Below are positions 44,407 to 53,062 of a stretch of 64,000 bases of DNA, piece after piece. The translations under genes and the position numbers were made by a program. Positions within the stretch are counted from its first letter, which is position 1, and the number at the start of each line of letters is the position of its first letter. The notes beneath the pieces were generated by a model. It saw only the letters and a list, made by a program, of their open reading frames with translations. It did not search any database and was not told the origin of the DNA. Source of the DNA: Mucilaginibacter daejeonensis. Its GTDB lineage: Bacteria; Bacteroidota; Bacteroidia; Sphingobacteriales; Sphingobacteriaceae. The stretch covers positions 4,588,001 to 4,652,000 of the forward strand of contig NZ_CP086068.1 of the NCBI RefSeq assembly GCF_020783335.1, written 5' to 3'.

Positions 44407-45545
44407 ATAGTACCTCCAGCCCCACCCCGGCCCTCCCCGGTAGGGAGGGAGTTAAGTTCTGTATCTAAAGCCTCGCCTTCCGGGGGAGGTTCGGTGGGGG
44501 CTTCTTCGTTCAGCTCCCTCCCTTCCGGGGAGGGCTGGGGTGGGGCCGTTTCCTCCTCATCCCCACCATACAAAGTATGTACCTCGCGGGCGTCGAAGCC
44601 GATCTCTGATAAATATCTTGAAAAACTGGCGGTATAGCCATGGGTCAGGTACACGGTCTCGCAGCCCGTGGCATCTATGGCGCTCACCAGGCCATCCCAG
44701 TCGGCATGGTCTGACAGCACGAAGCCCCTATCGGCCGCCCGGCGGCGCTTGGCCCCACGGATGGACATCCATCCCGAGCAATAACCAAAGCTGTAAGGCT
44801 GGAACTTGCGCAACCACGGCGTACCCACGGCCGATGGCGGCGCCAGGATGATCCCCTTGCGCACCTCCTCCTTTACCGAATCAACGGTGATACGATGGGT
44901 AGGTTGCAACTCAACACCATTGCGGCGCAAGGCCTCGTTGGTATTCTCGATCACGCCGTGCGTGTAAGCCTTCCCGATGCTGAGGTCGAGGTTCTGCAAG
45001 ATGCGCTGCGCTTTACCGAGCGAATAACCTACGATCACCGTGGCCAGATCGTGCTCTACATTATGACGCCACCAACGGTTCACATCGTTAAAGATGTCGG
45101 CTTGGGGCAGCCATTTGTACACCGGCATCCCAAAGGTGCACTCGGAAATAAAGTGGTGGCAGGTCACCGGCTCGAAAGGTGCACAAACGCCGTCGTCCTC
45201 CACCTTATAATCGCCCGATACCACCCAAACCTGCCCGCGGTGCGCGACCCTGATCTGGGCAGAACCGATCACGTGCCCCGCCGGGTACATAGATATCTCC
45301 ACACCGTTCTTCATCACCTTTTCGCCATACTCGACCGTCTGTAGTTGGATCTCGCCCAGGCGGTAGTACAACACCTCGCGCGATAGGTGATGCGCCAGGT
45401 AGCGTTTATGGCCCATATAGGCATGATCGGCGTGTGCATGGGTGATCACGGCATCGTCCACAGGTTTCCAGGGGTCGATGTAAAAACCACCCTCGGCACA
45501 ATAAATGCCTCTGTCAGTGAACTCAAGCAACGGTCGTTGGGCCAT
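44403..45545 (-). CDS. Ligase-associated exonuclease (metallo-beta-lactamase fold) with repeat-encoded tail
   Basis: The 380-residue product has the MBL motif ITHAHADHAYMGHKRY near residue 35, VVSGDYK, and the beta-CASP-like C-terminal half ending near HTLYGGD. This is the DNA exonuclease that accompanies bacterial ATP-dependent ligases. The last 48 or so residues (APPQPSPEGREL, EAPTEPPPEGEAL, NSLPTGEGRGGAGG) are encoded by a dispersed palindromic repeat that lies in frame and keeps the ATGA overlap with the ligase gene. The tail is Pro/Glu/Gly-rich and probably disordered. Confidence 0.9.
   Translation of the reverse strand: MAQRPLLEFTDRGIYCAEGGFYIDPWKPVDDAVITHAHADHAYMGHKRYLAHHLSREVLYYRLGEIQLQTVEYGEKVMKNGVEISMYPAGHVIGSAQIRVAHRGQVWVVSGDYKVEDDGVCAPFEPVTCHHFISECTFGMPVYKWLPQADIFNDVNRWWRHNVEHDLATVIVGYSLGKAQRILQNLDLSIGKAYTHGVIENTNEALRRNGVELQPTHRITVDSVKEEVRKGIILAPPSAVGTPWLRKFQPYSFGYCSGWMSIRGAKRRRAADRGFVLSDHADWDGLVSAIDATGCETVYLTHGYTASFSRYLSEIGFDAREVHTLYGGDEEETAPPQPSPEGRELNEEAPTEPPPEGEALDTELNSLPTGEGRGGAGGTI
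44417..44546. repeat. GC-rich palindromic repeat, copy C, inside the exonuclease gene
   Basis: Three modules in a row: AGCCCCACCCC...GGTAGGGAGGG, a CCTTCCGGGGGAGG middle module, and CTCCCTCCCTTCCGGGGAGG ending GGGGTGGGGC, which is the inverted form of the first. The whole is translated as the C-terminus of the exonuclease. Confidence 0.85.
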
Positions 45546-45612
45546 AGGTAAGGATAACGGGGGGAAGGGCGATTTGGTTTTATGGCCTAACCCAAGTTCT
45601 CACTCGGGGAGC

Positions 45613-45698
45613 AGCCCCCTCCAAACCTCCCCCAGGAGGGGAGACTTTAAGATGTATAGTTCTGAATCCCTCCCTCCCGGGGAGGGTTGGGGTGGGGC
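45613..45698. repeat. GC-rich palindromic repeat, copy D
   Basis: It contains AGCCCCCTCCAAACCTCCCC and, after a 24-base spacer, CCCTCCCTCCCGGGGAGGG ending GGGGTGGGGC. Relative to copies E and F it is inverted. It lies between the exonuclease and sirtuin genes. Confidence 0.85.
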
Positions 45699-45757
45699 TA
45701 CTACACCTCTGCTACTCACTACCGCTACTTTTACTATCTTGCCTTCAATAGCTACTT

Positions 45758-46441
45758 ATGGAAAAGATTATTGTACTGACAGGGGCGGGCATTAGTGCCG
45801 AGAGCGGGTTGAAGACCTTTCGTGATAGCGACGGGCTTTGGGAGGGTTATAATATCGAAGATGTGGCCACGCCGCAGGCCTGGCAGCGCGACCCGGTGTT
45901 GGTACAGAATTTTTATAACGAGAGACGCAAGTCGGTGATCGAGGCGGAGCCTAACGCGGCTCACTTTGCCCTGGCCCGCCTACAGGAAAAGTTCAATGTG
46001 ACCATCATTACCCAGAACATCGATGACCTGCATGAGCGCGCCGGCTCAAACGATGTACTGCATTTGCATGGACTCATTACCCGGTCGCGGTCGAGCATTG
46101 ACCCTAAACTGACCTACCCCATAGAGGGCTGGGAGCTGCGCATGGATGAAAAGTGTGAATTAGGCTCGCCGTTGCGGCCGCACGTGGTGTGGTTCGGTGA
46201 GGATGTGCCCATGATCTCGAAAGCGGCGCAACTATGCACCACCGCCGATCTGTTCATTTTGGTGGGTACCTCACTGGCGGTCTATCCGGCGGCAGGATTG
46301 GTGGACTATGTACCTTTCGACGCTCCTAAATACATCGTTGATCCTAACATACCCACAGTAGGCAGTACCAATAACCTGTACAAGATACCCGAAAAGGCTA
46401 CCACCGGCGTAGTAAAACTGGCGAACGAGCTGATGGCTTAA
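45758..46441 (+). CDS. cobB: Sirtuin NAD-dependent deacylase
   Basis: The 227-residue product shows the sirtuin motifs LTGAGISAESGLKTFRDSDG, TQNIDDLHERAG, the catalytic His in VLHLHG, LRPHVVWFGEDVP and VGTSLAVYPAAG. The Tyr/Arg pair of desuccinylases is present (NFYNERRK). The zinc cysteine positions are mostly replaced (only DEKCELGSP retains one Cys), a variant seen in Bacteroidota CobB. Convergent with the HAD gene, stops overlapping. Confidence 0.9.
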   Translation: MEKIIVLTGAGISAESGLKTFRDSDGLWEGYNIEDVATPQAWQRDPVLVQNFYNERRKSVIEAEPNAAHFALARLQEKFNVTIITQNIDDLHERAGSNDVLHLHGLITRSRSSIDPKLTYPIEGWELRMDEKCELGSPLRPHVVWFGEDVPMISKAAQLCTTADLFILVGTSLAVYPAAGLVDYVPFDAPKYIVDPNIPTVGSTNNLYKIPEKATTGVVKLANELMA

Positions 46442-47052
46442 AGCTTATCGATGCGTACCCAGCGCATACCGGCGGCATCGGCGGCATCACAACCGGCCTT
46501 GCCGTCCTCAAATACCAGGCAATGTTCGGGGGCAACGCCCAACAGTTCGGCCGCTTTCAGGAAAGGGTCGGGGTAAGGTTTGCCATGCGGCGTTTCACCG
46601 GCGCATACCATCACCTCTACCAGGTGGTCGATGCCCAGGATCTGCATGGTACGCTCTACCACTATGCGGCTGCTGCCGCTCACCACGCCTATGCGCACCT
46701 GGCCGGCATGGTTCTTCAGGTGGTTCACTACATAGTCGATCGGTTGTGTCTTTTCCATGTATTCCTCAATGAACACCTTGTACTTAGCATCCTTAAAGGC
46801 AATGGGATCAAATGTGCTCTGGTAGCGCTCGTTGATCTTTTCTACCACGTTCACGATAGGCAATCCCGCGAACTCGTCAATGATGGCGCCGTCTATCGCT
46901 ACGCCTTGCTCGGCCGCCACGCGGATGTAGGTCTCCACGTGCATGGGCATGTTATCGGCCAGTGTACCATCGCAATCATACAGAAAGGCTTTAAAATTAT
47001 CCTGGCTGATCTTGACCAGTGCATCGTAACGCTGTTGTGAGGTGGCATTCAT
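46438..47052 (-). CDS. HAD phosphatase, beta-phosphoglucomutase/PGP-like
   Basis: The 204-residue product has HAD motif I (FLYDCDGTLADNMPMH), a helical cap, motif II (VVSGSSR), motif III lysine in HGKPYPDPFL and motif IV (VFEDGKAGCDAA). The ATG at 47052 was chosen. The frame continues 20 codons upstream, but those are repeat copy E read as SPPSRGGFGWG. It resembles the YqaB-type fructose-1-phosphate/6-phosphogluconate phosphatases. Confidence 0.85.
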   Translation of the reverse strand: MNATSQQRYDALVKISQDNFKAFLYDCDGTLADNMPMHVETYIRVAAEQGVAIDGAIIDEFAGLPIVNVVEKINERYQSTFDPIAFKDAKYKVFIEEYMEKTQPIDYVVNHLKNHAGQVRIGVVSGSSRIVVERTMQILGIDHLVEVMVCAGETPHGKPYPDPFLKAAELLGVAPEHCLVFEDGKAGCDAADAAGMRWVRIDKL

Positions 47053-47072
47053 GGCGGCAAAGGTAGGAAAAT

Positions 47073-47185
47073 AGCCCCACCCAAACCCTCCCCGGGAGGG
47101 AGGGCTTACCAAACTTCTCTTTTTAGCTCTCCCCTCCCGGGGGAGATACAGAGGGGGCTACTCCCAGAGAGGGTTTGGGTGTGGC
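47073..47185. repeat. GC-rich palindromic repeat, copy E
   Basis: Module A (47073-47107) and module B (47128-47158) are followed by a degenerate inverted A end (GAGAGGGTTTGGGTGTGGC). Module A is identical over 35 bases to copy F, and module B over 31 bases. Confidence 0.92.
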
Positions 47186-47261
47186 TTTTATGGAGCATGT
47201 TAAGAGATCGTTAATTTTCAACAATTGCGCGGGCATTCTTTTATTTGCTGCAAATTCTTCA

Positions 47262-47269
47262 TACGTTTG
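47262..47269 (+). promoter_or_regulatory. Candidate -7 element for the SNF2 gene
   Basis: TACGTTTG matches TAnnTTTG 44 bases before the ATG at 47314. No TTG is seen at 19 bases. Confidence 0.45.
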
Positions 47270-47313
47270 AGATTTTTGTTGATGTAGCTTCAACAATATT
47301 TTTACCCTGAACG

Positions 47314-50208
47314 ATGCTACGAGTAGACAGCAGTAAACCCTGCAAGCTTATATATGCCCTTGCCCGCCACGAGTACCTTTCGTGGCTGATCGAGCCGCAT
47401 ATCGTACAGCTTAATCCTAACGGAGAGTTCTCGCTCACGCATCAGCGCCTGTTCAGTAATACGGCACAGGAGTTCAGCAATTGTATCGATGATACCGACC
47501 TGAAACTCATCAAGATGCTGGAGGATATCGAGCAGGGGCACATCATCAAAAAGTATCATAAAAAGCCGGTACGTCCGTACGAGTTCTTCAGTAAGGTTTT
47601 CAATGACCAGCTTTATGAGGTGATCAGGCCCAAGATCGAGAAGAAGCTGACCGAGGCTTTAGCCCTGATGGCCGAAAAGCCGATATACCTGATGAGCAAG
47701 GAAGGCTACCCGGCCGAAAAGCAGCTGCACATAGCGGCTGAGGCCGCCACGGTACTGTTCCACTTCAAGCGCGACGATACCGAGATACGCTATTACCCTA
47801 CCATCAAGTATCAGGGCATGAAGATCGAGTTCATGTTCAAGAACGCCGATATTATTTGCAACCACCCGGGCTGGATGATGCTTGACGATACGCTGTACTA
47901 CTTTGACCGCGAGGTGGAAGGTAAAAAGCTACAGCCGTTCCTGAACAAACGCTATATCGCGATCCCGCGTAGTGCCGAGCGCTCATACTTTGAACGCTTT
48001 GTGGCGCCGCTGATCGAGAAACATCATGTACATGCCGAGGGCTTTACCATCAACACCGAAAAGTATGATGCCCGCCCCGTGCTGAAACCCATATATGTGG
48101 CCGGCGGCACCTCTCAGATACAACTTTTCTTTAAGTACGCCGGTTATATCTTCCCTCATGGTGATGGCCGCCAGATATCGGTCAAGATCGATAATAATGG
48201 CGACGATTACATCTTTCACCGCATCAAGCGCTCGGTGACCTGGGAAAAGAACAAGCTGCAATTTTTGGAGAACCTGGGGCTAACGGCCTCTTCGTCGCTG
48301 TTCCAGAACCTGGAGGTTAAACAGGCCGAGGATGATACCGACCGCTCCTTCTCCGTGTTCGACTGGCTGAACGAGCACCATCAAAAACTGGTGGATGCCG
48401 GCTTTGAGATCGAACAGCCAGACGGACAAAAACGCTACCTATTTGGCAATAGCAAGATCGACCTGCAGGTGAAAGAGAACAATGACTGGTTCGACATACA
48501 CGCCATTGTCCACTTTGGGCCGTATAAGATCCCCTTCCTTGATCTGCGTAACCACATTCTCAACCGCAAAAAGGAATTCACCTTGCCCAGTGGCGAGATA
48601 GCCGTGATCCCCGAAGAATGGTTCGCTCAGTATGGTAACCTGCTCAACTTTGCGGAGGGTAACAAGGAACTCAAGCTGCGTAAGCACCACTTAGGCCTGA
48701 TCAATGACTTGGCCGAGGGCGACCTGGCCAGCGTGACCATCAACCGCAAACTGCAAAAACTGGCTGATTTTGAAGAATTGGAGGACATTGCGCCGCCCGT
48801 TAACTTTGCGGGCAGCCTGCGCCCTTACCAGCAGGCCGGTTACAACTGGTTCCACTTTTTACGCGATTACCATTTTGGCGGCTGTTTGGCCGATGATATG
48901 GGTTTAGGTAAGACCATTCAAACCCTGGCCCTGCTACAAAAGAACAAGGAAAATGCCGAGGCCATCGGCGCTACCACTACCTCGTTGCTGATCATGCCCA
49001 CCTCGCTGATCTATAACTGGATCAATGAGGCGGCCAAATTCACGCCATCGTTACGCATGATGGTGCATACCGGCGCGTTCCGTTACCGGTCGCCCGAGGT
49101 GTTCGGTAATTACGATGTGGTGGTGACCACCTATGGCATCAGCCGCATCGATGTGGAGATGTTCAAGTCGTTCTTTTTTGATTACATCATTTTAGATGAG
49201 AGTCAGAACATCAAGAATCCATCATCCAAATCATACCAGGCGGTCAAGCAGCTTAAATCACGCCATAGGCTCATATTGAGCGGTACCCCGGTAGAGAATA
49301 CTGTTAACGATCTTTGGACGCAGATGTCGTTCATCAACCCGGGGTTGCTGGGCAGCCAGCAATTCTTTTTGAACGAATTTGTAACGCCTATAGAGAAGAA
49401 GAAGGACGAGGACAAAGCGCACCGCTTGCAGGCGCTGATCAAACCCTTTGTACTGCGCCGCACCAAGGAGCAGGTAGCCACCGAGCTTCCGCCCAAAACG
49501 GAGCAGCTCTTTTATTGCAAAATGAGCGATGAACAAAAGAACGTTTACGAAAAAGTAAAATCAGAATATCGTAACGAACTCTTGCAAAGCCTGGAGGACG
49601 GCTCCTTTGCCCAAAGTCAGATACAGGTATTACAGGGCCTGATCAAACTGCGCCAGATCGCCAACCACCCGTCCATGATCGACGAGAGCTACGAGGGCGA
49701 TTCGGGCAAATTTGAGGACGTGGTGCATACCCTGGCCAACGTGCTGGATGGCGGCCACAAGGTCCTCATCTTCTCGCAGTTCGTGAAGCAGCTGAACATC
49801 TACCGCCAGTATTTTGATCAGCAAAACATCAAGTACACCTACCTCGACGGCGGCACGCAGAACCGCGGCGAGGTGGTAAAACGCTTTCAGCAGGATGAAG
49901 CCACGCAGGTGTTCCTGATATCGATCAAGGCCGGTGGTGTAGGTCTCAACCTTACCGAGGCCGATTATGTGTTCATCCTCGACCCTTGGTGGAACCCGGC
50001 CGTTGAGCAGCAGGCCATTGACCGTACCCACCGCATCGGGCAAACCAAGAACGTGTTCATCTACAAATTTATCACCAAAGACACGGTGGAAGAGAAGATC
50101 CTGGCCCTGCAGCAGCGCAAACTCAGCGTGGCCCGCTCGCTCATCACCACCGAAGAAAGCTTTATCAAATCCCTTTCGGCCGACGATATACGGGAGATAT
50201 TGGGGTGA
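47314..50208 (+). CDS. SNF2-family DEAD-box-like ATPase
   Basis: The 964-residue product has an N-terminal half (about 1-490) of unknown fold and a C-terminal SNF2 motor. Motor motifs are GCLADDMGLGKTIQTLALLQ (Walker A), IILDESQNIKNP (DExQ, motif II), RLILSGTPVENTVNDLW (III), VFLISIKAGGVGLNLTEADY (V) and QAIDRTHRIGQTKNV (VI). It resembles the RapA/HepA-like and SNF2-N proteins of Bacteroidota, which remodel protein-DNA complexes. Repeat copies E and F flank it. Confidence 0.92.
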   Translation: MLRVDSSKPCKLIYALARHEYLSWLIEPHIVQLNPNGEFSLTHQRLFSNTAQEFSNCIDDTDLKLIKMLEDIEQGHIIKKYHKKPVRPYEFFSKVFNDQLYEVIRPKIEKKLTEALALMAEKPIYLMSKEGYPAEKQLHIAAEAATVLFHFKRDDTEIRYYPTIKYQGMKIEFMFKNADIICNHPGWMMLDDTLYYFDREVEGKKLQPFLNKRYIAIPRSAERSYFERFVAPLIEKHHVHAEGFTINTEKYDARPVLKPIYVAGGTSQIQLFFKYAGYIFPHGDGRQISVKIDNNGDDYIFHRIKRSVTWEKNKLQFLENLGLTASSSLFQNLEVKQAEDDTDRSFSVFDWLNEHHQKLVDAGFEIEQPDGQKRYLFGNSKIDLQVKENNDWFDIHAIVHFGPYKIPFLDLRNHILNRKKEFTLPSGEIAVIPEEWFAQYGNLLNFAEGNKELKLRKHHLGLINDLAEGDLASVTINRKLQKLADFEELEDIAPPVNFAGSLRPYQQAGYNWFHFLRDYHFGGCLADDMGLGKTIQTLALLQKNKENAEAIGATTTSLLIMPTSLIYNWINEAAKFTPSLRMMVHTGAFRYRSPEVFGNYDVVVTTYGISRIDVEMFKSFFFDYIILDESQNIKNPSSKSYQAVKQLKSRHRLILSGTPVENTVNDLWTQMSFINPGLLGSQQFFLNEFVTPIEKKKDEDKAHRLQALIKPFVLRRTKEQVATELPPKTEQLFYCKMSDEQKNVYEKVKSEYRNELLQSLEDGSFAQSQIQVLQGLIKLRQIANHPSMIDESYEGDSGKFEDVVHTLANVLDGGHKVLIFSQFVKQLNIYRQYFDQQNIKYTYLDGGTQNRGEVVKRFQQDEATQVFLISIKAGGVGLNLTEADYVFILDPWWNPAVEQQAIDRTHRIGQTKNVFIYKFITKDTVEEKILALQQRKLSVARSLITTEESFIKSLSADDIREILG

Positions 50209-50214
50209 CCCCAC

Positions 50215-50306
50215 AGCCCCACCCAAACCCTCCCCGGGAGGGAGGGCTTTAAGAAAATGTCATCGGTCTTTCAAGTCTCCCCTCCCGGGGGAGATACAGA
50301 GGGGGC
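50215..50306. repeat. GC-rich palindromic repeat, copy F
   Basis: Module A (50215-50249) and module B (50276-50306) are separated by a 26-base spacer that differs from that in copy E. Both modules are identical to copy E. Confidence 0.92.
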
Positions 50307-50322
50307 CGCGGACAGTTTTCAC

Positions 50323-50330
50323 TACCTTTG
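50323..50330 (+). promoter_or_regulatory. Candidate -7 element for the transporter gene
   Basis: TACCTTTG matches TAnnTTTG 33 bases before the ATG at 50364. The end of repeat F lies at the -33 position, so a normal TTG box is missing. Confidence 0.45.
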
Positions 50331-50363
50331 CACTCCACTTCAACAAACACTACTTAACTACTC

Positions 50364-51587
50364 ATGACCAGGCAACGCCATTTTTTCCTGATATTGATAC
50401 TGGGGTCGTTAACGGCATTAGGACCGTTCTCGATCGATATGTATCTGCCCAGCTTCCCGGCCATTGCGGCCGATCTGCACACTACGGTGGAGCGGGTCAC
50501 CCTTTCGTTATCCAGCTATTTTGTAGGCATATCGGCCGGGCAGCTTATTTATGGCCCGTTGCTTGATAAATATGGCCGCAAAAAACCATTGTACGCCGGG
50601 TTAGCGGTATACCTGCTGGCCTCATTCGGCTGTATGATGGTGCATACGGTTGATGGACTGATCGCGATCCGCTTTTTGCAGGCCATAGGCAGTTGTGCCG
50701 CGGCCGTAGCGGCCATTGCTATGGTGCGCGACCTGTTCCCGGTAGAAGAGAATGCCAAAGTATTTGCCCTGCTGATGCTGGTAGTGGGTGCATCGCCCAT
50801 GCTGGCCCCTGCCATTGGCGGCTACGTGACCGAGGCCTTTGGCTGGCATGCGATATTTTTGATACTGGCCCTTATTGCCATAGTGATCCTGCTGGCCGTG
50901 ATCTTTGCCTTGCCCAGCTCATACCAACCTAACCATCAGCTCTCGTTAAAGCCTGGCCCTATGGTGGCCAGCTTTTGGGAAGTGATGCGCAACCCGCAGT
51001 TCTTTACCTATGTGCTGGCGGGGTCCTTCTCTTTTGCAGGCCTGTTCACCTATGTGGCAGGATCGCCGTTGGTATTTATGGAACTATACAAGGTAAGCAA
51101 GATCAACTACGGTTGGATATTTGCCGGGCTGTCGGTGGGCTTTATTGGTGCTAGCCAGGTGAACAGCTGGTTACTTAAAAGCTTTACCAGCCAGCAGATC
51201 GTACCGGTGGCGCTTACCGTGCAGGTGATCGCCGGGATCGTGTTCGTGGGTGTGGCCGCTACCGGTTGGTTAGGCCTGGCCGGTGTACTGATCATGTTGT
51301 TCATCCTACTCAGCTGTATAGGTCTTATCAGCCCAAACACTTCGGCCTTATCCTTAGCGCCCTTTGCCCATAACGCGGGTACGGCCTCGGCACTCATGGG
51401 TGCTTTGCAGTTAGGTGTAGGCGCGCTGGCCTCTACAGGGGTGGGCTTTTTCCAGTCGTTAACGGCCGTACCACTGGCCTCTATCATGGCCGGCACGGCT
51501 GTAGTAGCTGCGCTGATCTATTTTACCGGCCGCCGCCTGATCAAAGCGCCGGTGCTGGCTACCGAGGGTGCCGTGGTAATGCATTGA
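50364..51587 (+). CDS. Bcr/CflA-family multidrug efflux transporter (MFS)
   Basis: The 407-residue product is a 12-helix MFS transporter of the drug/proton antiporter-1 family. Helix 1 has ILGSLTALGPFSIDMYLPSF, the D1 pattern of Bcr, loop 2-3 carries motif A (YGPLLDKYGRKKPLY), and motif C-like VVGASPMLAPAIGG lies in helix 5. It probably exports small hydrophobic drugs. It stands alone between repeat F and a terminator. Confidence 0.9.
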   Translation: MTRQRHFFLILILGSLTALGPFSIDMYLPSFPAIAADLHTTVERVTLSLSSYFVGISAGQLIYGPLLDKYGRKKPLYAGLAVYLLASFGCMMVHTVDGLIAIRFLQAIGSCAAAVAAIAMVRDLFPVEENAKVFALLMLVVGASPMLAPAIGGYVTEAFGWHAIFLILALIAIVILLAVIFALPSSYQPNHQLSLKPGPMVASFWEVMRNPQFFTYVLAGSFSFAGLFTYVAGSPLVFMELYKVSKINYGWIFAGLSVGFIGASQVNSWLLKSFTSQQIVPVALTVQVIAGIVFVGVAATGWLGLAGVLIMLFILLSCIGLISPNTSALSLAPFAHNAGTASALMGALQLGVGALASTGVGFFQSLTAVPLASIMAGTAVVAALIYFTGRRLIKAPVLATEGAVVMH

Positions 51588-51605
51588 TACTCGATACTGA
51601 TCAAA

Positions 51606-51636
51606 AAAAATAGCCGGACATGCCGGCTATTTTTGT
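51606..51636. terminator. Bidirectional terminator after the transporter gene
   Basis: TAGCCGG (51611-51617) pairs with CCGGCTA (51623-51629), preceded by eight A and followed by five T. Confidence 0.85.
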
Positions 51637-51667
51637 TTATAAGTGAGTTGTTGGGTAAGGTTATCGC

Positions 51668-52111
51668 CTACCAGTCCTCCACGGTGATGTTGAGGCCATA
51701 GATGCCTTCTGCCGTGCCATCATCAATGGTCACATTGTCTAACAATTTGTACTCGTTAAAGCCGTACTGCCATAGTACGCCGTTACCGGACTGCCCTCTT
51801 GACGACCAGTTGAAATAGCCCCAGTCTGAGTCGCGCACCTTGATGTACACGCTGTACTTGCCGGGCGGCACATAGCCTAACTTGTAAGTGTTGTAATCGT
51901 CCAACGGCGCCAAAATGGTCTGTAGTTCGTAGCCGTCCTGTTTCTCTTCATCGTGCAGGTAAAGGTCAAAACGGGGCCTTACATTGCTGGAATTGTAGGT
52001 GATGTACACCGGTACAGGGTTCACGGATGTGGTTTGGGCCAATGCATCTGCCCCGAACGAAAGCGCAGCAATGACCATTGCCCACGCCAGCAGGAATTTT
52101 CTTCTTTTCAT
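51668..52111 (-). CDS. Secreted protein of unknown function
   Basis: The 147-residue product has a signal peptide (MKRRKFLLAWAMVIAALSFG to ALAQ) and a beta-rich domain with many aromatic residues (VYIKVRDSDWGYFNWSS, GVLWQYGFNEYKLL). It is convergent with the transporter gene. A CAAAGATA box (minus-strand -7 element) lies at 52144-52151. No family is recognised. Confidence 0.65.
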   Translation of the reverse strand: MKRRKFLLAWAMVIAALSFGADALAQTTSVNPVPVYITYNSSNVRPRFDLYLHDEEKQDGYELQTILAPLDDYNTYKLGYVPPGKYSVYIKVRDSDWGYFNWSSRGQSGNGVLWQYGFNEYKLLDNVTIDDGTAEGIYGLNITVEDW

Positions 52112-52309
52112 AATAAGCAGGTCGTTTATAATGGTTTACATCTCAAAGATACCCGCCTCAGGTTAGCCTGATCATACTTTATTACCTATTGTATGCACTA
52201 TATTGCCATCAGCTTTCAAACGAAGAAACGGCCCTGAGCATTTTGATAGCACGCTTTTTAAAGCTACTTTGCCGGTGCTAATTTATATTCGAACTGCATA
52301 TTTCCCTGT

Positions 52310-53062
52310 ATGACCTATTGCTTAGGCATTAAAGTAAAAGAAGGCCTGGTGGCCATTGCCGATACCCGCATCACCTCAGGCACCGATGTGACCATTAAAA
52401 AAAAGCTCACCACCCTGCAACGCGACAACTGTTCCCTGTTCATTATGACCAGCGGACTGCGATCGGTACGTGACAAGGCCATGGTATATTTTGACGAACT
52501 GCTGGAAGGCGGCGTGGAAGAATATAACAAAATGTTCAAGGTGGTTAACGCATTTGGCGAGCAGGTCAAGCGCGTGGGCGAAGAGGACCGCGAAACACTG
52601 GAACGATCAGGCTTTAAATTTAACCTGAATACCATTATCGGCGGGCAGATGAAGGACGATGAGGAACATAAACTATTTCTGCTGTATCCCGAAGGTAACT
52701 GGGTGGAGCTGGGCAACGGCGCCCCTTATGTGATCATTGGTAACGCGGCCCAAGGTAAGGCCATCCTTAACCGCATCCTGAACGAGAACACAGGACTTAA
52801 ACTGGCCTTGAAGGCGGCCTTCCTGTCGTTCGATTCGACCAGGATCAGCGCTGCCGACGTGGATTTCCCGATCGATGTGGCACTTTACCGTAACGGAAGC
52901 TTCAATTTGGTGGAGCACCATTACGAGCAGGAGGACCTGGCCAGCGTATCGGCCCAGTGGGACAAAGAACTGAAGAACGCATTGAAAAATATATCGAACC
53001 AATGGATGGATGCTGCGTTCGATAAATTGGGGCGGTCAACTAAACGATCAAAAAAGAAATGA
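52310..53062 (+). CDS. Anbu-type proteasome-like protease
   Basis: Anbu proteins are ancestral beta subunits of the proteasome fold that self-assemble and are encoded with a transglutaminase. The 250-residue product starts MTYCLGIKV, with the Thr nucleophile directly after Met, then ADTRITSGTD, GLRSVRDKAM, NTIIGGQM and ISAADVDFPIDV. This is the Ntn-hydrolase fold with no propeptide beyond Met. The transglutaminase gene overlaps its stop by 4 bases. The alpha-E and circularly permuted ATP-grasp genes of the classical Anbu operon are absent here. Confidence 0.88.
   Translation: MTYCLGIKVKEGLVAIADTRITSGTDVTIKKKLTTLQRDNCSLFIMTSGLRSVRDKAMVYFDELLEGGVEEYNKMFKVVNAFGEQVKRVGEEDRETLERSGFKFNLNTIIGGQMKDDEEHKLFLLYPEGNWVELGNGAPYVIIGNAAQGKAILNRILNENTGLKLALKAAFLSFDSTRISAADVDFPIDVALYRNGSFNLVEHHYEQEDLASVSAQWDKELKNALKNISNQWMDAAFDKLGRSTKRSKKK

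Noticed and set aside
44540..44851. Plus-strand frame crossing repeat C
   Set aside because: It is an antisense frame through the repeat and the exonuclease gene, without family features.
45505..45795. Plus-strand frame crossing repeat D into cobB
   Set aside because: Composed of repeat sequence and intergenic DNA; the sirtuin starts at its own ATG in another frame.
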